Origin: Amycolatopsis sp. 2-15
Lineage (GTDB): Bacteria > Actinomycetota > Actinomycetes > Mycobacteriales > Pseudonocardiaceae
NCBI RefSeq assembly: GCF_030285625.1
Contig: NZ_CP127294.1
Location: 4,560,501-4,624,500 of the forward strand
Direction of reading: 5' to 3'
Length of the DNA stretch: 64,000 nucleotides
Below are positions 26,513-34,933 of the stretch, piece after piece; the first letter of the stretch is position 1, and each line of letters opens with the position of its first letter. A model generated the notes under the pieces. The model ran no database searches. It saw only the letters and a program-made list of their open reading frames with translations, and was not told where the DNA came from. Both the position numbers and the translations under genes were made by a program.

Positions 26513-27713
26513 ATGAACTTGCGAGTTGCCGTCGTCGGGGCGGGACGGGTGGCCTGTGCCTGGCCCACGGCCTGGTGCGGGCCGGGGTCGAGGTGGCGGT
26601 GTACGAACGCAGCCGCACGCGGACCGAGCGACTGCAGGGTTATCGCGTGCACATCGATCCGCACGGGGCGGCCGCGTTGCACGAGTGCCTGCCGCCCGAC
26701 GCGTGGCAGAGATTCCTTGCGGCGACAGGGGAAAGTGCCCACGAGTTCGCCTTCGTCACGGAGCAGTTGCGCGAGCTCGCGGTGATGCGCGAACCCGCCG
26801 CGGCGGATCCGGCCACCGCCCACCACTCCGTGAGCCGGATCTCCCTGCATCAGGAGCTCTCGACCGGACTCGACGGAATCCTGTGGTACGACAAGGAGTT
26901 CGTGCGGTACGAGACCGGGCCGAAGGCGGTGACGCTGCATTTCGCGGACGGCACGACGGCCGAGGCCGACCTCGTCATCGGCGCGGACGGCGCGAACTCT
27001 CGTGTCCGCGCCCAGCTCCTGCCCACTCGCGGCGGGTGGATACCGGGGTCGTCGTCATCGCCGGCAAGTACCCGGTCAGCGGTGACTTCGGGCGCTTCAC
27101 GGCCGGGCCGAACTACGTGCTGCCGCCGCCGGGTTGCGGGATGTTCACCGCACCGCACTTGTTCCCGAAGGTCGCGGTGAACGACGAGACGGCAGACGTC
27201 GACCCGGTGCTGTTCGAGAACACCGGGAGCTACGTGATGTGGGGCTACGGCGCACGGACCCGGCGGTTCCCCGCCGGATTGTCCGAACTGGACGGTGGTG
27301 GGCTGCGCGCGACCGTCCTGGAACTGATCCGGGGCTGGCACCCCGATCTCGTCCGCTTGGTCGAGGGGTCACCCGACGGTTCGGTGAGCCACCTGCCGAT
27401 CCTCACGTCGATTCCCGTCAAGCCATGGGAGACCGGTCCGGTGACTCTGCTCGGCGACGCCGTGCACAGCATGACGCCATTCCGCGGGATCGGGGCCAAC
27501 ACCGCACTGCGCGACGCGCAGCTGCTGTGCCGCACCCTCAGCACGGGCGGCGACTTGGCCGACTACGAGCGGGAGATGCGGAAGTACGGCTTCAAGGCCG
27601 TCCGCGCCTCGGCGCGCAGTGCCGACCAGTTCGCGTCGGAGAGCCGGATCGGGCGGACGATGACGCGGGGGATGTTCCGCGCGATGGGTGCGGTGGCCAA
27701 GCTGCGGGGTTGA
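26513..27713 (+). pseudogene. FAD-dependent monooxygenase, two frameshifts
   Basis: Joined over three frames this is a class A flavin monooxygenase of about 400 residues: MNLRVAVVGAG, then (frame 2) HGLVRAGVEVAVYERSRTR to VIGADGANSRVRAQLLPTR, then (frame 3) VDTGVVVIAGKYPVSGDFGR to GPVTLLGDAVHSMTPFRGIG. The FAD GxGxxG is interrupted near 26553 by a missing base; a second indel lies near 27035. Both may be sequencing errors, since the rest is well preserved and the promoter is intact. It was probably the target of the divergent TetR. Confidence 0.8.
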
Positions 27714-27731
27714 GACAGCGCGATCGAGACT

Positions 27732-27764
27732 GCGGGGTTGAGACACAGCGTGCCTCAACCCCGC
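27732..27764. terminator. Bidirectional terminator
   Basis: GCGGGGTTGAG / CTCAACCCCGC, an 11-bp perfect stem, between the convergent monooxygenase and argS; its arm ends four bases from the argS stop. Confidence 0.8.
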
Positions 27765-27768
27765 GCGG

Positions 27769-29496
27769 TCAGAGCCTCCGCGGTGCTTCGATGCCGAGCA
27801 GTTCCAGGCCGAGCACGAGCGTGCGCGACGTGAGCGTGGCCAGCTGCACCCGCGAGGCTCGCAGCTCCGGCGTCTCGGCGCTGAGGACCGGGCACTGCTC
27901 GTAGAAGCGGGAGAACGTCACGGCCGTTTCGTAGAGGTAGGTGCACAGCTTGTGCGGCGCGTACGCGCTGGTCGCCGAGCGCAGCGCTTCGCCGAAGCGC
28001 AGCAGCGTGAGGGCGAGGGCGCGTTCGGCCGGCTCGGCCAGGGTCACCGGCGCGCCTGTGCTCGGGTCGCCGGCCTTCGCGAGGATCGACTCGATCCGCG
28101 CGTGCGCGTACTGCAGGTAGACCGACGTGTTGCCGTCCTTGGCCAGCATACGGTCCCAGTCGAAGACGTAGTCGCGCTCGCGGTCGCCGGAGAGGTCGGC
28201 GTACTTCACCGCGCCGATGCCGACGGCGCGCGCCACCTCGCGCTGTTCGGCCTCGCTGAGCTCACTGCGTTCGGCGACGACGTCGGAGGCTTGCGCGACG
28301 GCTTCGGCCAGCAGGTCGGCGAGCTTGATCGTCTCGCCGGCGCGGGTGCGCATCACCTTGCCGTCGGCGCCGAGCACGGAGCCGAAGCCGATGTGCTCGG
28401 CGTGCACTCCGTCGAGCCAGCCCGCGGCGCGGCAGACGGCGAAGAGCATCGCGAAGTGCTGGGCCTGCGGCGTGCCGACGACGTAGAGCAGGTCGGTGGC
28501 GCCGCGTTCGGTGGTCCAGTACTTCGCGGTGGCGAGGTCGGTGGCCGCGTAGCCGTAACCGCCGTCGCGCTTGCGGACGATCAGCGGCAGCCGGTCGCCC
28601 TCGCGGTTGTGGAAGCCTTCGGGGAACACGCAGACGGCGCCGTCGCTGAGCTCGGTGAGCCCGTCGGCCTCGAGCTCGTCGACGACCTTGGCGAGGTAGG
28701 GATTGTAGAAGCTCTCGCCGTAGATGTCTTCGTCGGTGAGCGTGATGCCCAGCAGGTGGTAGACCTCGTTGAAGTGGCGCGTGGACTCGTCGACGAGGCC
28801 CTGCCACGTGGCGAGTGTCTCGGCGTCGCCGCCCTGCAGCTTCACGACGCGCTCGCGCGAGCGCGTGGCGAACGCTTCGTCGGAGTCGAACTTCCGGCGC
28901 GCGGCTTGGTAGAACTCGTTGAGGTCGCCGATGCCGCTGGGTCCGGCGGGCGGTTCGTCGAGCAGGTGCTCGATGAGCATGCCGAAGGGGGTGCCCCAGT
29001 CGCCGAGGTGGTTGTGGGGCAGCACTTCGTGGCCGGCGAAGCGCAGCAGCCGCACGATCGCGTCGCCGATCACCGACGAGCGCAGGTGCCCGACATGCAT
29101 TTCCTTGGCGACGTTGGGGCTGCTGTAGTCCAGCGCGATGCGCCGCGGTTCCGTGGCGGGCTCGACGCCGAGCCGCGGGTCGTTGCCGAGCGCGTTGACG
29201 CTGGATTCGAGCCATTCGCGGCGGAGCACGAAGTTGAGGAAGCCGGGGCCGGCGATCTCCGGCGGCTCCGCGAGGTCGGTGATCTCGAGGTGCTCGACGA
29301 TCGCGGCGGCGACCTCGCGCGGCGGGCGGCCGAGGCGTTTGCCCAGGCTCATCGCGAGATTGCACTGGTAGTCCACGCCGTCGCGGGTCGAGACGGCGAT
29401 GAGCGCTTCGGCCGGGGCGATGTCGACGTCGAGAGCGCGGTGGAGGGCGTCCACCACGCGTCGGGCGAGTTCCTCACTGACCTCGGGCTTGCGCAC
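27769..29496 (-). CDS. argS: Arginyl-tRNA synthetase
   Basis: 575 residues. N-terminal Add1 domain (residues 1-110), then the class I HIGH box as AKEMHVGHLRSSVIGD, the catalytic domain with NHLGDWGTPFGML, a KMSK region degenerated to GADGKVMRTRAG (common in ArgRS), and the anticodon-binding DALR domain ending in LELLGIEAPRRL. It charges tRNA-Arg in the cytosol. Start GTG 29496 with GGAGGGAC upstream. 70 bp downstream of the MHS transporter on the same strand; possibly co-transcribed. Confidence 0.96.
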   Translation of the reverse strand: MRKPEVSEELARRVVDALHRALDVDIAPAEALIAVSTRDGVDYQCNLAMSLGKRLGRPPREVAAAIVEHLEITDLAEPPEIAGPGFLNFVLRREWLESSVNALGNDPRLGVEPATEPRRIALDYSSPNVAKEMHVGHLRSSVIGDAIVRLLRFAGHEVLPHNHLGDWGTPFGMLIEHLLDEPPAGPSGIGDLNEFYQAARRKFDSDEAFATRSRERVVKLQGGDAETLATWQGLVDESTRHFNEVYHLLGITLTDEDIYGESFYNPYLAKVVDELEADGLTELSDGAVCVFPEGFHNREGDRLPLIVRKRDGGYGYAATDLATAKYWTTERGATDLLYVVGTPQAQHFAMLFAVCRAAGWLDGVHAEHIGFGSVLGADGKVMRTRAGETIKLADLLAEAVAQASDVVAERSELSEAEQREVARAVGIGAVKYADLSGDRERDYVFDWDRMLAKDGNTSVYLQYAHARIESILAKAGDPSTGAPVTLAEPAERALALTLLRFGEALRSATSAYAPHKLCTYLYETAVTFSRFYEQCPVLSAETPELRASRVQLATLTSRTLVLGLELLGIEAPRRL

Positions 29497-29566
29497 GGTG
29501 TCCCTCCTCCTTCGCGTAGTCGATTCGCCGCAGCGTAGCGACTCGGCCGGAGCGGGCTCGAAGGGA

Positions 29567-30856
29567 TTACCGCAGTTCGCTGCCCTTCGTCTCGGGCAGG
29601 CGCAGCACGACGAGGAACGCGATGGCCGCGGCGCCGGCGACGTACCAGAAGAACGCCGTGGCCGCGCCGGCCGCGGACAGCGCGCTGAGCACCAGGGGCG
29701 CGGTCCCGCCGAACAGCGCGACGGTGAGGTTGTACCAAGCCCCGATGCCCAATCCGCGCAGCTCGGTGGGGAACAGCTCGCTCATGATCGCGGGTGCGAG
29801 CGACGTCATCGCCGTGTAGAGGCCCAGCCCCACGCAGAACACCACGAGCAGCCCGCCGAGCCCGGGCCGCACGAGGAACGACAGCGGCACGATCACCAGC
29901 GCCGTCGCGCCCGACCACACGAGCAGCTGCGGCCGGCGCCCGACGCGGTCGGCGAGCGCGCCCATCGGGTACTGCAGTGCCACGAACAGCGCGGTGGCGA
30001 TCGAGAGCGCGAGGAACACGTCGACGTCGCTCGCCCCGCGCGTCTTCACGGCGAAGGAGGTGAGGGCGCTGAAGAACGTGTAGTAGCAAAGCGTGGACAG
30101 CATCGTGAAGCCCACGAGCTGCCCGACCGCCTTGGGGTGGTGCGTCAGCGTGGTCAGCAACGGCCGCTCGACACGTCGCGCCTGCTCCTTCTTCTGTTCG
30201 AACAGCTCGGTCTCCGCGAGACTGCGCCGCAACCACAGCCCGACGAGACCCAGCACCCCGCCCAGCAGGAACGGGATCCGCCAGCCGAACGACGCGAGCT
30301 GCGCCTTGTCCAACGTCCGCGCCAGCACGAACCCCAGCACGGTCGCGATCAGCACCGCCGACCCGGTGGAGATGTAGAAGAACGACGAATACCGCCCGCG
30401 CCTCTTCGCCGGCGCGATCTCCCCGAGGTACGCCGACGCGTTCGACACCTCGCCTCCCAGCGAAAGCCCCTGCGCGACCCTCGCGAGCAGCAACAGCACC
30501 GGCGCCAGCCAACCCACCTGCGCGAACGTCGGCAGCACCCCGATCGCCACCGACCCACCCGCCATGAGCGCGATGGTCAGGATCATCGCCGGTTTGCGCC
30601 CGCGCACGTCCGCGAACCGCCCGAGCAGCACCCCGCCCAGCGGCCGGAAGAAGAACGCGAGCGCGTACGTGGCGAACGTGTTGATCAACGCCAGCGCTTC
30701 GTTGCCGGAGGGGAAGAAGGCGCCCGCGAAGTAGATGCTGAACGTCGCGTAGATCGTCCAGTCGAACCACTCCAGCGCGTTCCCGGCACTGGCGGCGAAC
30801 AACTTCCGCACCGGCAACCGGTGCCTCGTCGCGACCTCCGCCGTCGATCCGGCCAT
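29567..30856 (-). CDS. MFS transporter, metabolite:H+ symporter (MHS) family
   Basis: 429 residues with 12 predicted membrane helices. Signature loops: NALEWFDWTIYATFSIYFA at helix 1, RFADVRGRKPAM between helices 2 and 3, ARVAQGLSLGGEVSNAS in helix 4, and a second ADRVGRRPQLL half-repeat. These mark the MHS family (proline/betaine, citrate, alpha-ketoglutarate uptake). ATG 30856 follows GGAGGT. Substrate unknown. The leader upstream can fold strongly (see 30872-30934). Confidence 0.9.
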   Translation of the reverse strand: MAGSTAEVATRHRLPVRKLFAASAGNALEWFDWTIYATFSIYFAGAFFPSGNEALALINTFATYALAFFFRPLGGVLLGRFADVRGRKPAMILTIALMAGGSVAIGVLPTFAQVGWLAPVLLLLARVAQGLSLGGEVSNASAYLGEIAPAKRRGRYSSFFYISTGSAVLIATVLGFVLARTLDKAQLASFGWRIPFLLGGVLGLVGLWLRRSLAETELFEQKKEQARRVERPLLTTLTHHPKAVGQLVGFTMLSTLCYYTFFSALTSFAVKTRGASDVDVFLALSIATALFVALQYPMGALADRVGRRPQLLVWSGATALVIVPLSFLVRPGLGGLLVVFCVGLGLYTAMTSLAPAIMSELFPTELRGLGIGAWYNLTVALFGGTAPLVLSALSAAGAATAFFWYVAGAAAIAFLVVLRLPETKGSELR

Positions 30857-30871
30857 GGCGACCTCCACGTC

Positions 30872-30934
30872 CCGCTCGGGTGGAAGGGCACTGTGCCAGA
30901 AATGCCCGGAGATCGGTAGTTCTTCACCGAGCGG
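30872..30934 (-). promoter_or_regulatory. Folded 5' leader of the MHS transporter
   Basis: In the mRNA sense, CCGCTCGG (30934-30927) pairs with CCGAGCGG (30879-30872), enclosing GGGCA/TGCCC with an inner GGCACAGTGCC palindrome. A competing hairpin TCGGT-N8-ACCGA uses the same left arm. Mutually exclusive helices just before GGAGGT and ATG suggest an RNA switch. No known class matched. Confidence 0.35.
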
Positions 30935-31009
30935 AAGTGGTTCTGGTTGGGCCCCGTCGGTGGTCTGGACCGTGGTCGCGGGGGCGTGGTGCCGGGTGGT
31001 TTCCGCGTC

Positions 31010-31115
31010 AGGAGGTGCTGGCCAAACCGAAGGGCAACACCGCCTTCGCCCGCTTGCCGAACCGTGGCTGCCGGCGGCGGCGGTGGTCGCGGAGCGGCTT
31101 TCGGCTGCGGGCTGG
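31010..31115 (-). repeat. recQ-tail repeat, copy C
   Basis: Starts TCAGGAGGTGCTGGCCAAAC and continues with GGGCAACACCGCCTTCGC, as at the recQ stop. It further shares GCCGAACCGTGGC-GCCGGCGG with copy B. Confidence 0.7.
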
Positions 31116-31203
31116 TTGCCCCGCACGCGCGGATCACCGGTGCGGACGGGGTCCGACTCTGCGTGCCACCGTCCCCGCGCAGCTCGTCGGGTCGTGCGCG
31201 GGT

Positions 31204-31330
31204 CAGGAGGTGCTCGCCAGACTCACGGGCAACACGGCCTTCGCGCCCGCTTGCCGAACCGTGGCCGCCGGCGGTGGCGGTGGGGCGGCTGTCGCCCGCG
31301 GGTTGGTCGTCCCGTGCGTGTGGGCCGCCG
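31204..31330 (-). repeat. recQ-tail repeat, copy B
   Basis: TCAGGAGGTGCTCGCCAGAC then GGGCAACACGGCCTTCGCGC, about 85 percent like the recQ 3' end, plus the extension shared with copy C. In the antisense frame it would encode AKAVLPVSLASTS and a stop. Confidence 0.7.
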
Positions 31331-31342
31331 TGGCGAGCGGGG

Positions 31343-33451
31343 TCAGGAGGTGCTGGCCAAACCGAAGGGCAACACCGCCTTCGCGCCCGCTTTGCGGAGG
31401 AGGCGGGAGGCCAGGGTCATCGTCCAGCCGGTGTCGATGACGTCGTCCACGAGGAGGATGGGGCCGGGGGTCTCGGCGACGCGGGTGGCGACATCGTCGG
31501 GCAGGGAGAGGCGCTGCCAGAGGTCGGCGAGGCGCTGGGCGCTGTTGGCCTGGCGCGGGGGTGGGCCGGCGGAGTCCAGCGTGCCGAGGTGTTCGAGGCG
31601 GCCGATGGCGGCGAGCCGCTCCGCGAGGTTCGCCACCAGCACCGGCCGCGTCGCCGAAGGCACGGCCACCACGGCCGTCGGGCGTTCCGTCCACGGCCAC
31701 GCGGCGAGCACCTTCACACAAGCCTGGAACACCGACTCCGGGACCACGTCGTCCACCGCGCCCGGCCCGACGAGCTCGCGCAGCCGCGAGCCCCAGCCGA
31801 CGTCGGTGAGGCGGCCCAGCACCTGGCCCGGCTCGGCCTGCTCGGTGGCGGCGATGCGGCCCGACAGCGGCACGTCGAGCCCCTTCATCCCGCTCGGCCA
31901 CTGCTTGCGCGGCGCCACCTCGACGCCCGGCCGGTCCAGCCGCTCGCGCGTGGCGCCCACGACCTCCTCCGACACCGCCGTGTCCCAGTGCTGCCCGGTG
32001 CAGTTGTCACAACGGCCGCACGGCGCCGCGTCCGGGTCGTCGAGCTGGCTGCGCAGGTACTCCATCCGGCAGCTGGTCGTGGCGATGTAGCCGAGCATCG
32101 CCGACTGCTCGGCCTCGCGCGCTTTCGCGACCCGGGCATAGCGGTCGCGGTCGTACTGCCACTCCTGGCCCGTGCTCTCCCAGCCGCCGCGCACGCGCCG
32201 GACCGCGCCGTCGACGTCGAGCACCTTCAGCACCATCTCCAGCCGCGAACGCGACAGCTCCACGGTCGGCTCGAGCGCGGCTGTCGACAGTGGACGGTCG
32301 GCGTACGCGAGCGAGTTCAGCACCTGCGACACCCGCAGCTCGTCGGGGAACGCCAGCGAGCCGAAGTACGCCCAGATCGCCTTGTCCTCGCGGCCCGGCA
32401 GCAGCACGACCTCGGCGCGCTCCACACCACGGCCCGCACGCCCGACCTGCTGGTAGTACGCGATCGGCGACGACGGCGCACCCAGGTGCACCACGAACCC
32501 GAGGTCCGGCTTGTCGAAGCCCATCCCGAGCGCCGACGTGGCCACGAGCGCCTTGACCCGGTTGGCCAGCAGGTCGTCTTCCGCGGCCTGGCGGTCGGCC
32601 GGGTCGGTCTTGCCCGTGTACGCCGCCACCGGGTAACCGCGCTCGCCGAGCAGCGCCGCGACGTCGTGGGCCGCCGCGACCGTGAGGGTGTAGATGATGC
32701 CGGACCCGGGCAGCTCGGCCAGGTGCTCGGCGAGCCAGGCCAGGCGCGCCTGGTCCGTCGGCAGTTCGGCCACGGCCAGCCGCAGGCTCTCGCGGTCGAG
32801 CGGACCGCGCAGCACGAGCGTGTCGCCGCCGGTGCCGATGCCGAGCTGGTCGGCGACGTCGGTGGCCACGCGGTCGTTGGCCGTCGCCGTGGTGGCCAGC
32901 ACCGGCACGCCGTCGGGCAGGTCGCCCAGCAGCGTGCGCAGCCGGCGGTAGTCGGGCCGGAAGTCGTGGCCCCAGTCAGAGATGCAGTGCGCCTCGTCCA
33001 CCACGAGCAACCCGGCGCTCGCGGTGAGCTTCGGCAGCACGGCGTCGCGGAAATCGGGGTTGTTGAGCCGTTCGGGGCTCACCAGGAGCACGTCGACGTC
33101 GCCGGCGACCACCGCGGCCTGCACCTGGTCCCACTCCTGCGCGTTGGCCGAGTTGATGGTCGCCGCGTGGATCCCGGCGCGCGCGGCCGCCGAGATCTGG
33201 TTGCGCATGAGCGCGAGCAGGGGCGAGACGATGACGGTCGGGCCGGCGCCCCGCTCCCGGAGCAGGGCCGTGGCCAGGAAGTACACGGCCGACTTGCCCC
33301 ACCCGGTGCGCTGCACGACGAGCGCGCGCCGGTGGTGGGCGACGAGGGCCTCGATCGCCGTCCACTGGTCTTCGCGCAGGGTCGCGGTTTCGCCGGCGAG
33401 CGACCGCAGCAGGATCTCGGCACGCTCGCGAAGGGCTTCGGTGGTGTCCAC
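31343..33451 (-). CDS. RecQ family DNA helicase with C-terminal phosphoribosyltransferase-like domain
   Basis: 702 residues. SF2 helicase core: VVQRTGWGKSAVYFLATAL (Walker A variant), VDEAHCISDWGHDFRPDYRR, LATTATA, and motif VI QQVGRAGRG; then a four-Cys zinc region (CRMEYLR, CGRCDNC). The last 70 residues contain GPILLVDDVIDTGWTMTLAS, a PRPP-loop motif of phosphoribosyltransferases. This fusion is found in actinobacterial RecQ-like proteins; its purpose is unknown. GTG at 33451 is preceded by TAGACC and six bases, suggesting a leaderless start. It likely unwinds recombination intermediates. Confidence 0.9.
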   Translation of the reverse strand: MDTTEALRERAEILLRSLAGETATLREDQWTAIEALVAHHRRALVVQRTGWGKSAVYFLATALLRERGAGPTVIVSPLLALMRNQISAAARAGIHAATINSANAQEWDQVQAAVVAGDVDVLLVSPERLNNPDFRDAVLPKLTASAGLLVVDEAHCISDWGHDFRPDYRRLRTLLGDLPDGVPVLATTATANDRVATDVADQLGIGTGGDTLVLRGPLDRESLRLAVAELPTDQARLAWLAEHLAELPGSGIIYTLTVAAAHDVAALLGERGYPVAAYTGKTDPADRQAAEDDLLANRVKALVATSALGMGFDKPDLGFVVHLGAPSSPIAYYQQVGRAGRGVERAEVVLLPGREDKAIWAYFGSLAFPDELRVSQVLNSLAYADRPLSTAALEPTVELSRSRLEMVLKVLDVDGAVRRVRGGWESTGQEWQYDRDRYARVAKAREAEQSAMLGYIATTSCRMEYLRSQLDDPDAAPCGRCDNCTGQHWDTAVSEEVVGATRERLDRPGVEVAPRKQWPSGMKGLDVPLSGRIAATEQAEPGQVLGRLTDVGWGSRLRELVGPGAVDDVVPESVFQACVKVLAAWPWTERPTAVVAVPSATRPVLVANLAERLAAIGRLEHLGTLDSAGPPPRQANSAQRLADLWQRLSLPDDVATRVAETPGPILLVDDVIDTGWTMTLASRLLRKAGAKAVLPFGLASTS

Positions 33452-33500
33452 GTCCCCGGTCTACCCCATGCGGCCGACAAAACGGGAGCCGGACGCGGCA

Positions 33501-33515
33501 CGAACGGACCGTTCG
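33501..33515. promoter_or_regulatory. Palindromic site upstream of recQ
   Basis: CGAACGG-A-CCGTTCG, perfect 7-bp arms, centred 57 bp before the recQ start. Likely operator of an unidentified regulator. Confidence 0.5.
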
Positions 33516-33535
33516 CGACCGGATACCCGCAGTTA

Positions 33536-33551
33536 TGTGATTCAAGTCACA
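33536..33551. promoter_or_regulatory. Consensus CRP/GlxR-type binding site
   Basis: TGTGATTCAAGTCACA fits TGTGA-N6-TCACA exactly, the consensus for actinobacterial cAMP receptor proteins (GlxR in corynebacteria, CRP in mycobacteria). It is centred 92 bp before recQ and just upstream of a TAAGGCT element that could drive a rightward transcript toward nadD. Confidence 0.7.
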
Positions 33552-33668
33552 AATGAGACTCGCGTAAGGCTCCCCGCGTTCCCGGCTCTCCTCGGCAACC
33601 GGTGCCTCTCGGGGGAGGTGTCCGGTCGCCCGGCGATGCCCCCTTGACCGCCGGAGCGTGGCGCGCGG

Positions 33669-33800
33669 CCCGGCCTCCTCCTGGGGAGCCGGTAGGCCGG
33701 GTTCGCACGTTACCGATCCGGCCGAAAGCAGGCGGGCACCCAACCGGACCCTGCCGCGTCCGGCACCGTTCCCGCCGTGGCTGTGGCCGGATTGGTAACG
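33669..33800 (+). ncRNA. Candidate structured RNA upstream of nadD
   Basis: CCCGGCCT (33669) pairs with AGGCCGGG near 33694. CGTTACCGATCCGGCC (33708-33723) pairs with GGCCGGATTGGTAACG (33785-33800) over 16 bp with one G-U, enclosing GCAGG/CCTGC. Since nadD seems to have its own leaderless promoter, this may be an independent small RNA or a terminator. No known family was matched. Confidence 0.35.
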
Positions 33801-33871
33801 AGCAGCACAGTAGGTAGGTCGCAGCCGGAACGGGGAGCCCTCGCGCGCCCGCGCGTATAGGCTCACCGGCT

Positions 33872-34471
33872 ATGTCACCACGCCGGATCGGGGTCATGGG
33901 CGGCACGTTCGACCCCGTGCACCACGGTCACCTCGTCGCGGCCAGCGAGGTCCAGTCGCGCTTCGCGCTGGACGAGGTCATCTTCGTCCCGACCGGGCAG
34001 CCGTGGCAGAAGTCCGAGCGCGTCGTGACCCGCGCCGAGGACCGCTACCTGATGACGGTGATCGCCACCGCGTCCAACCCGGTGTTCTCCGTGAGCCGCG
34101 TCGACATCGACCGCGGCGGCCAGACCTACACCGTCGACACGTTGCGGGACCTGCACGAGGAGTACCCGGACGACCAGCTGTTCTTCATCACCGGCGCCGA
34201 CGCGCTGGAGCAGATCCTCACCTGGCACAAGGCAGACGAGCTGTTCGACTTCGCGCACTTCATCGGCGTCACGCGCCCCGGCTACCGCCTCAACTCCCAC
34301 CACCTGCCGAGCGGCAAGGTCAGCCTCGTCGAGGTCACGGCGATGGCGATCTCGTCCACCGCGTGCCGCGAACGGGTGGAGCGCGGCGAGCCCGTCTGGT
34401 ACCTCGTGCCCGACGGCGTGGTCCGCTACATCGCCAAGAAGGACCTGTACCGCAAAGACCGAGGTGAGTGA
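33872..34471 (+). CDS. nadD: Nicotinate-nucleotide adenylyltransferase
   Basis: 199 residues. [20 protein letters not shown] is the nucleotidyltransferase GxFDPxHxGH motif, and [15 protein letters not shown] is the C-terminal ISST-R motif. It makes deamido-NAD from NaMN in the cytosol. TAGGCT lies eight bases before the ATG, a leaderless promoter arrangement. First gene of the nadD-rsfS-gpgP-octT-degV group. Confidence 0.95.
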   Translation: MSPRRIGVMGGTFDPVHHGHLVAASEVQSRFALDEVIFVPTGQPWQKSERVVTRAEDRYLMTVIATASNPVFSVSRVDIDRGGQTYTVDTLRDLHEEYPDDQLFFITGADALEQILTWHKADELFDFAHFIGVTRPGYRLNSHHLPSGKVSLVEVTAMAISSTACRERVERGEPVWYLVPDGVVRYIAKKDLYRKDRGE

Positions 34472-34516
34472 CCGGGTACCCTCGTCCGGGCGTACCCCGA
34501 ACCCTGAAGGAGCACT

Positions 34517-34933
34517 GTGGCAGCGACGTCCGAGGCACGAGAGCTGGCCGTCGCGGCCGCGCACGCGGCAGCCGACAAGCTGGCCAGCGACGTGGTCGTG
34601 CTGGACGTGTCCGACCAGCTCGTGATCACCGACGCTTTCGTGATCGCGTCCGCGGCCAACGAGCGGCAGGTCGGCGCGATCGTCGACAACGTCGAGGAGA
34701 AGCTGCGCATCGGCGGGCACAAGCCGGTCCGCCGCGAAGGGGCCCGCGAGGGCCGCTGGGTGCTGCTGGACTACGTCGATGTGGTCGTCCACGTGCAGCA
34801 CCAGGAAGAGCGCTCGTTCTACGGCCTGGAGCGGCTGTGGAAGGACTGCCCGCGCATCGAGGTCGAAGGGCTCGAGCGCGCCGCGGCCGACGGCGACGCC
34901 GCCGCGGACAGCGCGGACGGTCTGGACGCGTGA
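34517..34933 (+). CDS. rsfS: Ribosomal silencing factor RsfS
   Basis: 138 residues of the RsfS/Iojap family: DVSDQLVITDAFVIASAANE then EGAREGRWVLLDYVDVVVHV. It binds L14 and blocks subunit joining under starvation. GTG 34517 with AAGGAGC upstream. An acidic tail follows the domain. Overlaps the next start (GTGA). Confidence 0.95.
   Translation: MAATSEARELAVAAAHAAADKLASDVVVLDVSDQLVITDAFVIASAANERQVGAIVDNVEEKLRIGGHKPVRREGAREGRWVLLDYVDVVVHVQHQEERSFYGLERLWKDCPRIEVEGLERAAADGDAAADSADGLDA

Larger units (their letters stand above)
30857..31342. other. 486-bp stretch with two extra copies of the recQ 3' end
   Basis: No gene supported. It holds the MHS transporter leader and two degenerate copies of the last codons of the helicase gene and following sequence. 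Confidence 0.6.
33452..33871. other. 420-bp regulatory/structured stretch between recQ and nadD
   Basis: No protein gene supported. Contains two palindromic sites and several long inverted repeats, described separately. Confidence 0.6.

Noticed and set aside
30947..33556. 869-codon frame antisense to the RecQ helicase
   Set aside because: Arg/Gln/His/Val-rich shadow of the helicase gene with no fold signature.
33552..33567. Micro-ORF ATGAGACTCGCGTAA near the CRP site
   Set aside because: Four codons with no ribosome site or conserved pattern; cannot be distinguished from chance.
33590..33640. GGCAACC and GGTGCC segments resembling a SAM riboswitch upstream of nadD
   Set aside because: The P1 helix, GAGGGA and GGCCC-GAxGAA elements of an S-box are missing; nadD is not a SAM gene.
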